Origin: an uncultured Bacteroidales bacterium
Lineage (GTDB): Bacteria; Bacteroidota; Bacteroidia; Bacteroidales; UBA3663
Assembly: GCA_902779265.1 (NCBI GenBank)
Contig: CACZAY010000036.1
Location: forward strand, 1-42,297
Direction: 5' to 3'
DNA length: 42,297 bases
Shown: piece after piece, positions 8,868-16,881 of the stretch
Layout: each line of letters starts with the position of its first letter
How positions within the stretch are numbered: position 1 is the first letter of the stretch
The notes under the pieces: generated by a model
The model's input: the letters and a program-made list of their open reading frames with translations, nothing else
Databases searched by the model: none
What the model was told of the DNA's origin: nothing
Program-made: the position numbers and the translations under genes

Positions 8868-8875
8868 TATCTTTG
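8868..8875 (+). promoter_or_regulatory. -7 box (TATCTTTG) for the DUF456 gene
   Basis: TATCTTTG matches TAnnTTTG. It lies inside the open frame that begins at 8863, which argues that translation really begins at the later ATG (8911). A TTTG at proper distance is not evident. Confidence 0.55.
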
Positions 8876-8910
8876 CGGCCAATGTCAACGCTAAATCCAC
8901 GTCAAACCGT

Positions 8911-9387
8911 ATGCTGTTCTATCTCTTGGTTTCGCTTGCCCTTGTCCTGGCGCTCATCGGCGTCATCGGGGCCATCGTGCCCGCCCTGCCGGGTCCGCCC
9001 GTCAGTTTCGCCTCGCTTCTCGTGGCCTATTTCCTGGGCAACGGTGCCATTTCGGACGAGACATTGGCCATTATGTTCATTCTGACGGTCGCCGTCACGG
9101 CATTTGACTACATCGCGCCTGTCTGGCTCACGAAGTTGGGCGGCGGCTCGAAATATGCAGTCTGGGGCAGCACGGCGGGGCTCATCATCGGCCTCTTCTT
9201 CATGCCTGTCGGCCTGTTGGTCGGCCCGTTGGTCGGTGCGTTTGTCGGTGAGGTGCTCCACAGCCAGCGCGTGGGTCAGGCCTTCCGCGTCGCCTTCTGG
9301 TCGTTCGTCGCCTTCCTGCTCACCACGGGGCTGAAGCTTGTCTTGAGTGTCGTCATGATGGCGCAGGTGGTTTTCGCCATCTTTTAA
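8911..9387 (+). CDS. DUF456 family small membrane protein
   Basis: The chosen ATG gives 158 residues, the typical size of DUF456 proteins. The frame is open back to 8863 but that would start inside the promoter box. The protein is almost all hydrophobic: LLVSLALVLALIGVIGAIVP near the start, then a conserved PALPGPPVSFASLL, a second hairpin (IMFILTVAVTAFDYI), a Gly-rich stretch (TAGLIIGLFFMPVGLLVGPL) and a last helix ending VVMMAQVVFAIF. Glycine-zipper-like repeats such as GLLVGPLVGAFVGEV are typical of the family. It sits in the inner membrane. No biochemical role is known to me. It stands between the TIR gene (divergent) and the broken ATP-grasp-like gene, 47 bases away on the same strand. 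Confidence 0.85.
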   Translation: MLFYLLVSLALVLALIGVIGAIVPALPGPPVSFASLLVAYFLGNGAISDETLAIMFILTVAVTAFDYIAPVWLTKLGGGSKYAVWGSTAGLIIGLFFMPVGLLVGPLVGAFVGEVLHSQRVGQAFRVAFWSFVAFLLTTGLKLVLSVVMMAQVVFAIF

Positions 9388-9434
9388 GGTCACATTTTGG
9401 CCAATGAATATCAATTTTCAATTCTCAATCGGTT

Positions 9435-10357
9435 TTGTCTCTCTTCTTTCCCGCCCATGACATTGCCCTTGGCCACGGGGTCAGGCATTACACGCCCGCA
9501 GCGCGCATCCAGCGGTTGCAGGCCGATCTTGCGTGGTTGCAGGAGGTCTGGAATGCCCCTGCCGTGCAGCCCGATGTCATGCCGTTGCCGTGGGGCTGGA
9601 ACTGGGATACGCGGGAATATCTGGCGCGGACGATGCACATTGGCCGAGATAATCTCCCTACGGACGCCCAACTGGAAGCCTTGCGCCAATTGTCCCATCG
9701 GCGCACGTCAATCGCGTTGCTTAAAGCTCTTGATTTTTCGGGACAAATGCCTGAATATCTGGATAGTGAGGAGAAAATGTCTGGCTTTGTCGCGCGGATG
9801 GATGCCATGGGCCGGGAGTTCGTCCTCAAGTCGCCGTGGAGCAGCAGCGGCCGCGGCCTGATGCGCAGTGCGGCCATGTCGCGTGAGGTCCTGACCCGTC
9901 AGGCATCGGCCACAATTACGACGATGGGCGGCATCATGGCGTGGGACACAGTGATGTGCATTTCTTGGGCTATTCGCTGTTCGAGAATGCGGAAAACTGT
10001 ACGTATAGAACGGGCTATCTGCTTTCCAATCAGGCGATTGATGAGAAAATCGGTGAGCCCGATCTGCCTCTTCTTGCGGAGCGTCTGCGTGAGGCATTGG
10101 CCAATGTCTTCCGCCCGTTCTTCGGCCTGCCGTGGCAGGTGGGCTACATCGGCGTCGATATGATGCGGCTTGCGCCATTGGCCAACAACCCGGACCTGCG
10201 CATCCACCCGTGTGTCGAGCTGAACCTGCGCTGCACGATGGGTGTGGTGGCGAGGCTTTGGGCCGATGTGCATCTGAAGGCCGGACAACAGGGCCGTTTC
10301 GAGATTTCGCCGATGGATGCGACGGGCCATTTTCATGCACAATTCCGTGTGGAATGA
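9435..10357 (+). pseudogene. ATP-grasp-like cytoplasmic protein, broken by an internal deletion or frameshift
   Basis: Two overlapping frames together encode one protein. The first (from a TTG at 9435) reads FFPAHDIALGHGVRHYTPAA, a Bacteroidota family start resembling NPEHDIALA, and continues to FVLKSPWSSSGRGLMRSAAM, a nucleotide-binding loop of ATP-grasp type. From about 9940 the homology switches to another frame: SDVHFLGYSLFENAENCTYR, then PWQVGYIGVDMMRLA and LRIHPCVELNLRCTMG, typical of the C-terminal half. From memory of the family, about 15-20 residues are missing at the switch, so a short deletion is likelier than a one-base slip. The first frame would otherwise end at 10163 after nonsense residues. 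No ATG fits the start, so TTG is the best choice. Substrate unknown. Confidence 0.65.
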
Positions 10358-10453
10358 GCACTTCAGGATTTGTTTTGTCTGTCAAATCCGTCAAAACGAT
10401 GGATTTTTTCGCAGTTTTTACCTCCATTTCACGCGTACATCGTAAAAAATCAG

Positions 10454-10461
10454 TATCTTTG
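10454..10461 (+). promoter_or_regulatory. -7 box (TATCTTTG) before lpxD
   Basis: TATCTTTG followed by GCACGCGAA is a very typical Bacteroidales promoter end. It gives a leader of about 25 bases to the ATG at 10493 and places the longer open frame start (10370) upstream of transcription. It probably drives the lipid A gene group. Confidence 0.7.
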
Positions 10462-10492
10462 CACGCGAATTTTAAAAAGAAGACAAACCATC

Positions 10493-11524
10493 ATGGAATT
10501 TACAGCGCAGCAAATCGCCGCATTCCTGCACGGTGAGGTCATCGGAAATCCGGCCGCGAAGGTCGGCGACTTGGCCAAAATCGAAGAGGGTCAGCCGGGA
10601 CAACTTTCGTTCCTGAGCAACCCGAAATACACTGAATTTCTTTACACAACCCACAGCAGCATTGTGCTCATCGACGCTTCAATCACGCTCGACGAGTCGC
10701 GTAGCTACGAACCGACGTTGGTGCGCGTGGCCGATGCCCGTGCCGCAATGGGCCTGTTGCTCAACATGGTCGAGGCCGCACTCAACCCGAAGAAGTCGGG
10801 CGTGGAGCAGCCTTCATTCGTGGCCGACGGCGTTCAGGTTCCGGCCGATGCCTATGTCGGCGCATTCGCCTATCTCGCCAAGGGCGTGACCGTCGGCGAG
10901 GGTTCGCAGATCTATCCGCAGTGCTACATTGGCGAAAACGTAAAAATCGGCAAGAACTGCCTGATCTATGCCGGCGTCAAGATCTATCACGATTGCGTCA
11001 TCGGCGATAACTGCATCCTGCACAGCGGTTGTGTGATTGGGGCCGATGGCTTCGGTTTCGCGCCTGTCGATGGCCACTTGCAGAAGATTTCGCAGATTGG
11101 CAACGTTATCCTTGAGGGCGACAACGAGATCGGCGCCAACACCTGTATCGACCGCGCCGTGATGGGTCACACCGTCATCGGCCGTGGTACAAAGATGGAC
11201 AACATGGTTCAGATCGGCCACAATGTCGTCATGGGTCAGAACAACATCTTCTGCGCGCAGGTCGGCGTGGCTGGAACGACAAAAATCGGCGAATGGAATA
11301 CCTTCGCAGGTCAGGTCGGCGTGGCCGGACAGCTCAGCATCGGCAGCCAGAATGTCTTCGGCGCGCAGTCGGGCATCCCGGGCAACATCAAGGACGGCCA
11401 GACGCTGATGGGCACTCCTGTCATCCAGGCTAAGGATTGGGCTCGTCAGGCTGTCTATCTCAAACGGTTGGCCGACATGCAGTCCGACATCCGCGACATC
11501 AAGAAGTCGTTGGAAAAGAAGTGA
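10493..11524 (+). CDS. lpxD: UDP-3-O-acylglucosamine N-acyltransferase
   Basis: The enzyme has 343 residues. It adds the second 3-hydroxyacyl chain, at nitrogen 2, in lipid A synthesis in the cytoplasm. An N-terminal uridine-binding domain (to about 100) precedes a left-handed beta-helix of hexapeptide repeats (about 110-310; for example [19 protein letters not shown]). The catalytic His is His243 in [13 protein letters not shown], close to His239 of the E. coli enzyme. A short C-terminal helix ([17 protein letters not shown]) is usual for trimer formation. The start follows the promoter at 10454 and gives the family N-terminus [16 protein letters not shown]. The gene contains no exact GGCCAATG copy, unlike most neighbours, although the one-base variant GGCCGATG occurs. 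Confidence 0.95.
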   Translation: MEFTAQQIAAFLHGEVIGNPAAKVGDLAKIEEGQPGQLSFLSNPKYTEFLYTTHSSIVLIDASITLDESRSYEPTLVRVADARAAMGLLLNMVEAALNPKKSGVEQPSFVADGVQVPADAYVGAFAYLAKGVTVGEGSQIYPQCYIGENVKIGKNCLIYAGVKIYHDCVIGDNCILHSGCVIGADGFGFAPVDGHLQKISQIGNVILEGDNEIGANTCIDRAVMGHTVIGRGTKMDNMVQIGHNVVMGQNNIFCAQVGVAGTTKIGEWNTFAGQVGVAGQLSIGSQNVFGAQSGIPGNIKDGQTLMGTPVIQAKDWARQAVYLKRLADMQSDIRDIKKSLEKK

Positions 11525-11646
11525 CTTTAGGAAAGACCCACACCCGACCTCACCGAGAGGGAGGAGCAGGGTCGCTCAATTTGGTAAAAAAACGTAAAAA
11601 CAATTTGCAGAGGTAGCATCGCACTCTGCATGAAATACAAAGAAAT

Positions 11647-13038
11647 ATGTCTCAGAAACAGCAAACACTTGCAGCGCCCTTCACCCTGACCGGCAAGGGC
11701 CTTCACACCGGATTGAACATCACCGTAACATTCTCGCCTGCCGAGCCGAACACGGGCTACACCATCCAGCGCATTGACCTGGAGGACAAGCCTGTCATCG
11801 AGGCTGTGGCCGACAACGTAGCTGCCACCAACCGTGGCACCGTGGTCAAGAAGGGCGATGTTGTCGTCAGCACCATCGAACATGCCATGGCCGCCCTCTA
11901 TTGCGCCGGCATCGACAACTGCGCCATTCAGGTCAACGCTCCGGAATTCCCGATTCTGGACGGTTCGGCACTGCCTTTCATCGAGGCAATCGAGAAAGCC
12001 GGCATCGTGGAGCAGGAGGCCAAGCGCGAGGTGTTCCGCATCATGCAGAAATACACGGTCGAGGACGCTGAAAACGGTCTGAAACTCGAAATCTATCCGG
12101 ACGACCACTTCTCGGTCACCACATTCGTCGACTATCCGTCGCCGGTGTTGAACAACCAGTTCGCCGTGATGAACGATGTGGCCGACTTCAAGTCGCAGAT
12201 TGCCGCAGCCCGCACATTCGTCTTCGTGCGTGAGATTCAGCCGCTGTTGGCCGCCAACCTCATCAAGGGTGGTGACCTGGACAACGCGATGGTCATCTAC
12301 GACGAGAAGGTCGCTCAGGCCGACATCGACAAGTTGGCCGCAACGATTGGCGTCGAAGCTCCATCGGCCGACAAACTGGGCTACGTGCAGAAGCGTCCGT
12401 TGCAGTGGGACAACGAGCCTGCCCGTCACAAGCTGCTCGACATCTTGGGCGACATCGCACTCATCGGCCGCTTCATTCAGGGCCGAGTCATCGCTACGCG
12501 ACCTGGCCACGGCATCAACAACAAGTTGGCGCGCGCCGTACGCAAGGATGTGAAGCGCACCGAGGTTCAGGCTCCGGTCTATGACCCGAATGCAGCTCCG
12601 TTCATGGATAATGTCGGCATCAAGGCTGTCATGCCACACCGCTATCCGATGCAGCTGGTCGATAAGATTGTGAGCGTTGAGCCGAACGACTATATCGTTG
12701 GTGTTAAGAATGTTACGGCCAATGAACCATTCTTTGTCGGCCACTTCCCCGAAGAACCTGTCATGCCGGGCGTGCTTCAGGTCGAGGCTATGGCTCAGTG
12801 CTCGGGCATCCTCGTGCTGAGTTGCGTCGATGAGCCGGAGCGCTATTCGACCTACTTCATGAAGATCAACAACGTGAAGTTCCGCCAGAAGGTTGTTCCG
12901 GGCGATACGCTTATCTTCCGCGTTCAGTTCATGTCGCCTCTGCGCCGTGGCATCGCTGAGATGAAGGGCTACGCCTTCGTGGGCGACAAGATTGTGAGCG
13001 AGGCCGAGTTCATGGCTCAGATTGTAAAGAACAAGTAA
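11647..13038 (+). CDS. lpxC/fabZ: Fused LpxC deacetylase and FabZ dehydratase
   Basis: The product has 463 residues. Residues 1-310 are LpxC, the zinc enzyme that removes acetate from UDP-3-O-acyl-GlcNAc, the committed step of lipid A synthesis. Zinc ligands are His79 (STIEHAMAAL) and His261 and Asp265 (HKLLDILGD), and a GHGINNKLAR segment follows. Residues about 320-463 are FabZ, the hotdog-fold 3-hydroxyacyl-ACP dehydratase, with catalytic His331 (MPHRYPMQLVDKI) and Glu380 (PGVLQVEAMAQ). This fusion is normal in Bacteroidota and couples acyl chain supply to lipid A. It lies 122 bases after lpxD. That gap shows no clear hairpin or promoter. Confidence 0.96.
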   Translation: MSQKQQTLAAPFTLTGKGLHTGLNITVTFSPAEPNTGYTIQRIDLEDKPVIEAVADNVAATNRGTVVKKGDVVVSTIEHAMAALYCAGIDNCAIQVNAPEFPILDGSALPFIEAIEKAGIVEQEAKREVFRIMQKYTVEDAENGLKLEIYPDDHFSVTTFVDYPSPVLNNQFAVMNDVADFKSQIAAARTFVFVREIQPLLAANLIKGGDLDNAMVIYDEKVAQADIDKLAATIGVEAPSADKLGYVQKRPLQWDNEPARHKLLDILGDIALIGRFIQGRVIATRPGHGINNKLARAVRKDVKRTEVQAPVYDPNAAPFMDNVGIKAVMPHRYPMQLVDKIVSVEPNDYIVGVKNVTANEPFFVGHFPEEPVMPGVLQVEAMAQCSGILVLSCVDEPERYSTYFMKINNVKFRQKVVPGDTLIFRVQFMSPLRRGIAEMKGYAFVGDKIVSEAEFMAQIVKNK

Positions 13039-13044
13039 TTTTTT

Positions 13045-13182
13045 AGGTTATCAGGTTGTGAGGTTATAAGGTTTTTCGGCATTCGGACAACACATTGGCC
13101 AAAAATTGCGTAGTGAGCCAAGTTCATGGCTCTCATCGGAAAATAACCTTATAACCTCAAAACCTTACAACCTCAAAACCTC
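13045..13182. repeat. Long imperfect inverted repeat built of AGGTT units between lpxC/fabZ and lpxA
   Basis: The left arm (13045-13073) is AGGTT-rich; the right arm (13145-13182) is its near complement. The inner 13 bases AGGTTATAAGGTT (13061-13073) and AACCTTATAACCT (13145-13157) match perfectly, and the outer units pair with a few mismatches. The loop of about 70 bases holds a CACATTGGCC copy. The right arm itself is a short tandem of AACCT units. It sits just before the lpxA ATG and could form a large RNA hairpin inside the operon. Confidence 0.8.
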
Positions 13183-13188
13183 AAAATA

Positions 13189-13971
13189 ATGTCAAATATT
13201 TCACCATTGGCCTACATCGAGGAGGGCGCAAAAATCGGCGAAAACGTCAAGATCGGCCCATTCTCGTGCATCTATAGCGACACTGTCATCGGCGATGGCA
13301 CAATCATTGAGAACAATGTGACCATCTTCCCGGGCGCGCGCATCGGAAAAAACTGCCACATCTTCCCGGGCGCATGTGTCGCCACCACGCCGCAGGACCT
13401 CAAGTTCAAGGGCGAGTACACCACTGTCGAGATTGGCGACGGCACACACTTGCATGAGTGCGTCACCGTGCATCGTGCAACGGCCTCGAAGCAGGTCACA
13501 AAAATCGGCAAGAACTGTCTGATTATGGCCTATTGTCACGTAGCGCACGACTGTAACGTGGGCGACAATGTGATTATGTCCAATAGCGTCCAGATGGCCG
13601 GCGAGGTCGTAGTCGATCCGTTCGCTGTGATCGGTGGCGGCACGCTCATCCACCAGTTCACCCACATCGGCAGCTACTGCATGATTCAGGGCGGTTCCGG
13701 TCTGACCAAAGACATCCCGCCGTACACGATGGTGGGTCGTTCGCCTGCCAAGTATATGGGCTTGAACAGCGTCGGCCTGCGTCGTCGCGGCTTCACGGCC
13801 GAGCAGGTGCTGAACATTCAGGAAATCTATCGTATCATCTACATGAGCGGCCTGAACACGACCCACGCCTGTGAGCGCATCGAGCTGGATTTCCCCTCTT
13901 CGCCAGAGCGTGACTACATCCTCCAGTTCATCAAGTCGAGCGATCGCGGCATCATTGCCGGAAATATGTAA
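13189..13971 (+). CDS. lpxA: UDP-N-acetylglucosamine O-acyltransferase
   Basis: The enzyme has 260 residues, as usual for the family. It catalyses the first step of lipid A synthesis, acylating oxygen 3 of UDP-GlcNAc from acyl-ACP. The left-handed beta-helix is plain from residue 4 ([20 protein letters not shown]) to about 185. The catalytic histidine lies in AYCHVAHDCNVGDNV (His117 or His120; the equivalent is His125 in E. coli). GSGLTKDIPPYTMVGRSPAK closes the helix, and a helical C-terminal domain follows. The order lpxD, lpxC/fabZ, lpxA is the standard Bacteroidota arrangement. The ATG lies 7 bases after the inverted repeat, with no clear Shine-Dalgarno sequence. Confidence 0.95.
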   Translation: MSNISPLAYIEEGAKIGENVKIGPFSCIYSDTVIGDGTIIENNVTIFPGARIGKNCHIFPGACVATTPQDLKFKGEYTTVEIGDGTHLHECVTVHRATASKQVTKIGKNCLIMAYCHVAHDCNVGDNVIMSNSVQMAGEVVVDPFAVIGGGTLIHQFTHIGSYCMIQGGSGLTKDIPPYTMVGRSPAKYMGLNSVGLRRRGFTAEQVLNIQEIYRIIYMSGLNTTHACERIELDFPSSPERDYILQFIKSSDRGIIAGNM

Positions 13972-14053
13972 AATCGGAAGGTCGAGATTGATTGTTTCAT
14001 TGGCCAATGCCCCAATCTTCAATCGCCGGCCGTCCATTAAACAATGAAAGATT

Positions 14054-14605
14054 ATGGTCTATAAATTTTGCGTGCTGAGCGACGAAGTCGATGATTTCCG
14101 TCGCGAGATTGAGATCGATGCCGACGCTACGTTCCTCGACCTCAACAAGATTCTGTTGAAGACCTGTGAGTACAAGACCGACCTCATGACCTCGTTTTTC
14201 CTGTGTGACGACGAGTGGGAGAGGAAGCAGGAGATTACGGCCGTAGATATGAACGATGATCCGAAGGCCGACCCCATCCCGCTCATGGAGAAAACCCACA
14301 TCGGTGATATGATTTCGGCCGATGTCGCTGCGTCCAAGGCCAAGATGATCTTCGTCTTTGACACCATGTGCGACCGCTCGCTCTTTATTCAGGTGCGCGA
14401 GGTCATCGACCATAAGCACCTGCTTGAGCCCGTCGTGACGTTGAGCAAGGGCAAGGCTCCGAAGCAGGAGGGTGACCTCGACGACATCTTCAAGGGCCTG
14501 AGCGAAGAAACCTCGGGTATGTACGGTGACGACGAGTTTGACCCGTCGGAGCTGGACGAAGAGGGCTTCCAGGATCTCGAAGATATGGAATCGACCAGCT
14601 TCTGA
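14054..14605 (+). CDS. Plasmid pRiA4b ORF-3-like protein
   Basis: The protein has 183 residues. The first 110 resemble the pRiA4b ORF-3 fold: YKFCVLSDEVDDFRREIEID, then DATFLDLNKILLKTCEY, FFLCDDEWERKQEI and a KMIFVFDTMCDRSLFIQV strand. The remaining 70 residues are very acidic (DDIFKGLSEETSGMYGDDEF, then ELDEEGFQDLEDMESTSF) and probably disordered. Such genes commonly follow lpxA in Bacteroidales genomes. The molecular role is unknown. The gap from lpxA is 82 bases and contains a full CATTGGCCAATG palindrome (13998-14009). A terminator follows, so the gene probably ends the lipid A transcription unit. Confidence 0.75.
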   Translation: MVYKFCVLSDEVDDFRREIEIDADATFLDLNKILLKTCEYKTDLMTSFFLCDDEWERKQEITAVDMNDDPKADPIPLMEKTHIGDMISADVAASKAKMIFVFDTMCDRSLFIQVREVIDHKHLLEPVVTLSKGKAPKQEGDLDDIFKGLSEETSGMYGDDEFDPSELDEEGFQDLEDMESTSF

Positions 14606-14628
14606 ACGCCATTGGCCAAAAATAAAAG

Positions 14629-14665
14629 AAGTCTCTCCAAGAGGATTGGGGAGACTTTGTTTTTT
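14629..14665 (+). terminator. Terminator after the pRiA4b ORF-3-like gene
   Basis: A 10-base stem (AAGTCTCTCC against GGGGAGACTT, one wobble pair) with a short loop is followed by a T-run from 14660. It lies 24 bases after the stop codon. Confidence 0.8.
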
Positions 14666-14903
14666 GTGGTTGTGGCCAATGGAATGGCCGACGCGGTCAG
14701 AAGCAGCAACCGATGGAAATGTAGTGTGATCTTTGTTTTAATTTCAAGGTCGCGCTTGGATATGTATCCGCTGATTCTTTATAATATGGGTTGAAATCAG
14801 ACTGATAACGATAGGATATTGTAAAATTTGTGTGTCTTTTCTTGCACCGTTCCGGTTGGCCGATTGTCTCTAGTGCATGGGACATTGGCCGACATCATAA
14901 TAT
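14666..14903. other. Gene-free stretch between two terminators
   Basis: This stretch, part of the 342-base gap at 14606-14947, lies between convergent transcription units. It holds two GGCCAATG-type copies (14673 and 14882) and AT-rich sequence. I see no gene or convincing promoter; short open frames here have no protein-like features. Confidence 0.6.
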
Positions 14904-14945
14904 AAAAACGAGGTCATGCCGTAGCAGACATGACCTCGTTTGTGC
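14904..14945 (-). terminator. Terminator after the acyl-CoA synthetase gene
   Basis: A perfect 13-base stem (AAACGAGGTCATG at 14906-14918, complement at 14929-14941) has a 10-base loop. On the minus strand it ends in a T-run. It begins 7 bases after the stop codon of the minus-strand gene. Confidence 0.88.
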
Positions 14946-14947
14946 TA

Positions 14948-16651
14948 TTATTTCTTGCAATCGTTCTCGCGTATCTCCACGCGACGGATTTTGCCCGAAA
15001 TGGTCTTTGGCAGTTCGTCGACGAATTCGATGACACGCGGATATTTGTAAGGCGCGGTCTCGTGCTTGACGTGGTTCTGCAACTCCTTGATGAGGGCGTC
15101 GCCGGCCTTGCATTTCCATTCGTCGCCCAACACGATGGTCGCTTTGACAACTTGTCCGCGAATCTCGTCCGGTACGCCGGTGATGGCGCATTCGACGACA
15201 GCGGGGTGGCTCATCAGAGCCGACTCTACCTCGAATGGTCCGATGCGGTAGCCGCTCGACTTGATAACGTCATCGGCCCTGCTCACGAACCAATAGTAGC
15301 CCTCCTTGTCGTAATAGACCACGTCGCCCGTGTAATAGACATCGCCGTGATGGGCTTTTTCGGTGAGTTCGGGGTGGCGGTAATATTCCTTGAAGAGGCC
15401 CAGTGGCTTGTGCATGGCGCTTCCGTTTTCGCCGATGGCCCCCGAAATGCGGTTGGTGCGGATGACGAGTTGTCCGTGTTCTCCGGGTTGGCAGCGGTTA
15501 CCATCGGCATCAAGCACGTCGATGTCAAACTGCGGATTGGGCACACCCATTGCGCCCGGATTCGGCTTGACGTACGGATAGGTGCCCAGGACGAGGGTCG
15601 TTTCGGTCTGGCCGTATGCCTCGTAGATCATGATGCCGGTCTTCTCTTTCCATACCTTGAAGACGTTCGGATTGAGTGCCTCGCCCGCTGTGGTGCAGTA
15701 TTCGAGCGACGAAAGGTCGTATTGCGAGAGATCTTCGCGTATCATGAAACGATAGACGGTGGGCGGCGCGCAGAACGAGGTGACGTGGAAATCGGACATG
15801 ACCTTGAGCATGGCCTGCGGTTCGAATCGGCCTTCAAAATCATAGACGAAGACGGTCGCTCCGGCAATCATCTGGCCGTAGAACTTGCCCCAGACGGCCT
15901 TGCCCCAACCCGTATCGGCCACAGTGAGGTGCAGGCTTCCGTCGTGGACTTTGTGCCAATATTTCGCGGTCAGGATGTGGGCCAACGGATACGTGTAGTC
16001 GTGCATTACCATCTTTGGCTCGCCGCTTGTGCCGCTGGTGAAGTACATCAGGAAATTGTCGTCGTTGTTGTTCTGACCTTTTTGGCCAATGAACTTCGGC
16101 GCCATATTGAGCCCCTGCCAGAAGTTGTCCCAGCCTTGTGGCACTTCAGGGCCGATGGAGATGCAGTGGCGCAACGTGGGGCAGAAGGCCCTCGCGGCAT
16201 AGATATTGCGCAGAATCTGGTCATCGCCCACGGCAACGATGGCCTTGATCTCGGCTTCGTGACAGCGGTAGATGATGTCTTTGTCGGTGAGCAGGTGGGT
16301 GGCAGGAATGGCTACAGCTCCGATTTTGTGCAGGGCAACCATCGTAATCCACCACTCGATGCGCCGCTTCAAGATGAGCATGACACAATCACCGCGGCCG
16401 ATGCCCAATGTGAGAAGGTAGCTGGCGGCCTGGTCGGACAGCTGCTTGTACTCGGCATAGGTGAGGCGCTTCACGTCACCACGGTCATTGGTCCAGAGGA
16501 TAGCCTCCTTGTCCGGTTCAGTTGCGGCATAGGCATCGACCACATCGTAGCCGAAATTGAAGTGCTCGGGCACGATGACCTGGTAGTTCTTCATGAAGTC
16601 CTCGTAGGAGGTGAATTCTGTCTGTCTGAGAAAGCGGTTTAACAAAGCCAT
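14948..16651 (-). CDS. AMP-forming acyl-CoA synthetase (medium-chain acyl-CoA ligase type)
   Basis: The protein has 567 residues. It activates a carboxylic acid with ATP and joins it to coenzyme A. Motifs in order: the phosphate loop YFTSGTSGEPKMVMH (about 207), the adenine-binding YGQTETTLVLG, the hinge Asp in YYTGDVVYYDKEGYYWFVSR, SGYRIGPFEVESAL, and the C-terminal catalytic lysine in LPKTISGKIRR. The overall pattern fits the ACSM/medium-chain branch rather than acetyl-CoA synthetase. The frame is open up to 16744, but a TATCTTTG box at 16687-16680 lies inside that extension. The ATG at 16651 (MALLNRFLRQTEF) is therefore chosen. It is a single-gene unit with its own promoter and terminator. 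The substrate acid is unknown. Confidence 0.88.
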   Translation of the reverse strand: MALLNRFLRQTEFTSYEDFMKNYQVIVPEHFNFGYDVVDAYAATEPDKEAILWTNDRGDVKRLTYAEYKQLSDQAASYLLTLGIGRGDCVMLILKRRIEWWITMVALHKIGAVAIPATHLLTDKDIIYRCHEAEIKAIVAVGDDQILRNIYAARAFCPTLRHCISIGPEVPQGWDNFWQGLNMAPKFIGQKGQNNNDDNFLMYFTSGTSGEPKMVMHDYTYPLAHILTAKYWHKVHDGSLHLTVADTGWGKAVWGKFYGQMIAGATVFVYDFEGRFEPQAMLKVMSDFHVTSFCAPPTVYRFMIREDLSQYDLSSLEYCTTAGEALNPNVFKVWKEKTGIMIYEAYGQTETTLVLGTYPYVKPNPGAMGVPNPQFDIDVLDADGNRCQPGEHGQLVIRTNRISGAIGENGSAMHKPLGLFKEYYRHPELTEKAHHGDVYYTGDVVYYDKEGYYWFVSRADDVIKSSGYRIGPFEVESALMSHPAVVECAITGVPDEIRGQVVKATIVLGDEWKCKAGDALIKELQNHVKHETAPYKYPRVIEFVDELPKTISGKIRRVEIRENDCKK

Positions 16652-16679
16652 AATAGTTGGGTGTTTCGTTTCAGTATCG

Positions 16680-16687
16680 CAAAGATA
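16680..16687 (-). promoter_or_regulatory. -7 box (TATCTTTG) of the acyl-CoA synthetase gene
   Basis: The minus strand reads TATCTTTG about 29 bases before the ATG at 16651. No clear TTTG lies 20 bases upstream. It supports the shorter start. Confidence 0.6.
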
Positions 16688-16792
16688 ATGATTTTTGCCG
16701 CTCGGATGAAGGTCATTGGCCATAATACAGCCTTTTTTTAGCATCTTTATAACACGAGAACCGGAAAATGCCCCGATATGCGCCGAATTTTA

Positions 16793-16839
16793 ACAAAAAA
16801 TAACAATTGGGCACTCCGCTTTGTCCGGAATGCCCAATT
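16793..16839 (-). terminator. Terminator after the antiporter gene
   Basis: A 14-base stem (16805-16818 with 16826-16839, one mismatch) has a 7-base loop. On the minus strand it is followed by TGTTATTTTTTG. It lies 43 bases after the stop of the antiporter gene and before the acyl-CoA synthetase promoter. Confidence 0.8.
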
Positions 16840-16881
16840 TGCTATGTGAGATTGTGAAAAAATATGAATTCTTTTTAACAA

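Noticed and set aside
11527..12744. A 405-residue minus-strand open frame over lpxC/fabZ
   Set aside because: Antisense of a gene with zinc ligands and dehydratase residues in place.
14930..16642. A 570-residue plus-strand open frame
   Set aside because: Antisense of the acyl-CoA synthetase; it starts inside the terminator stem and has no motifs.
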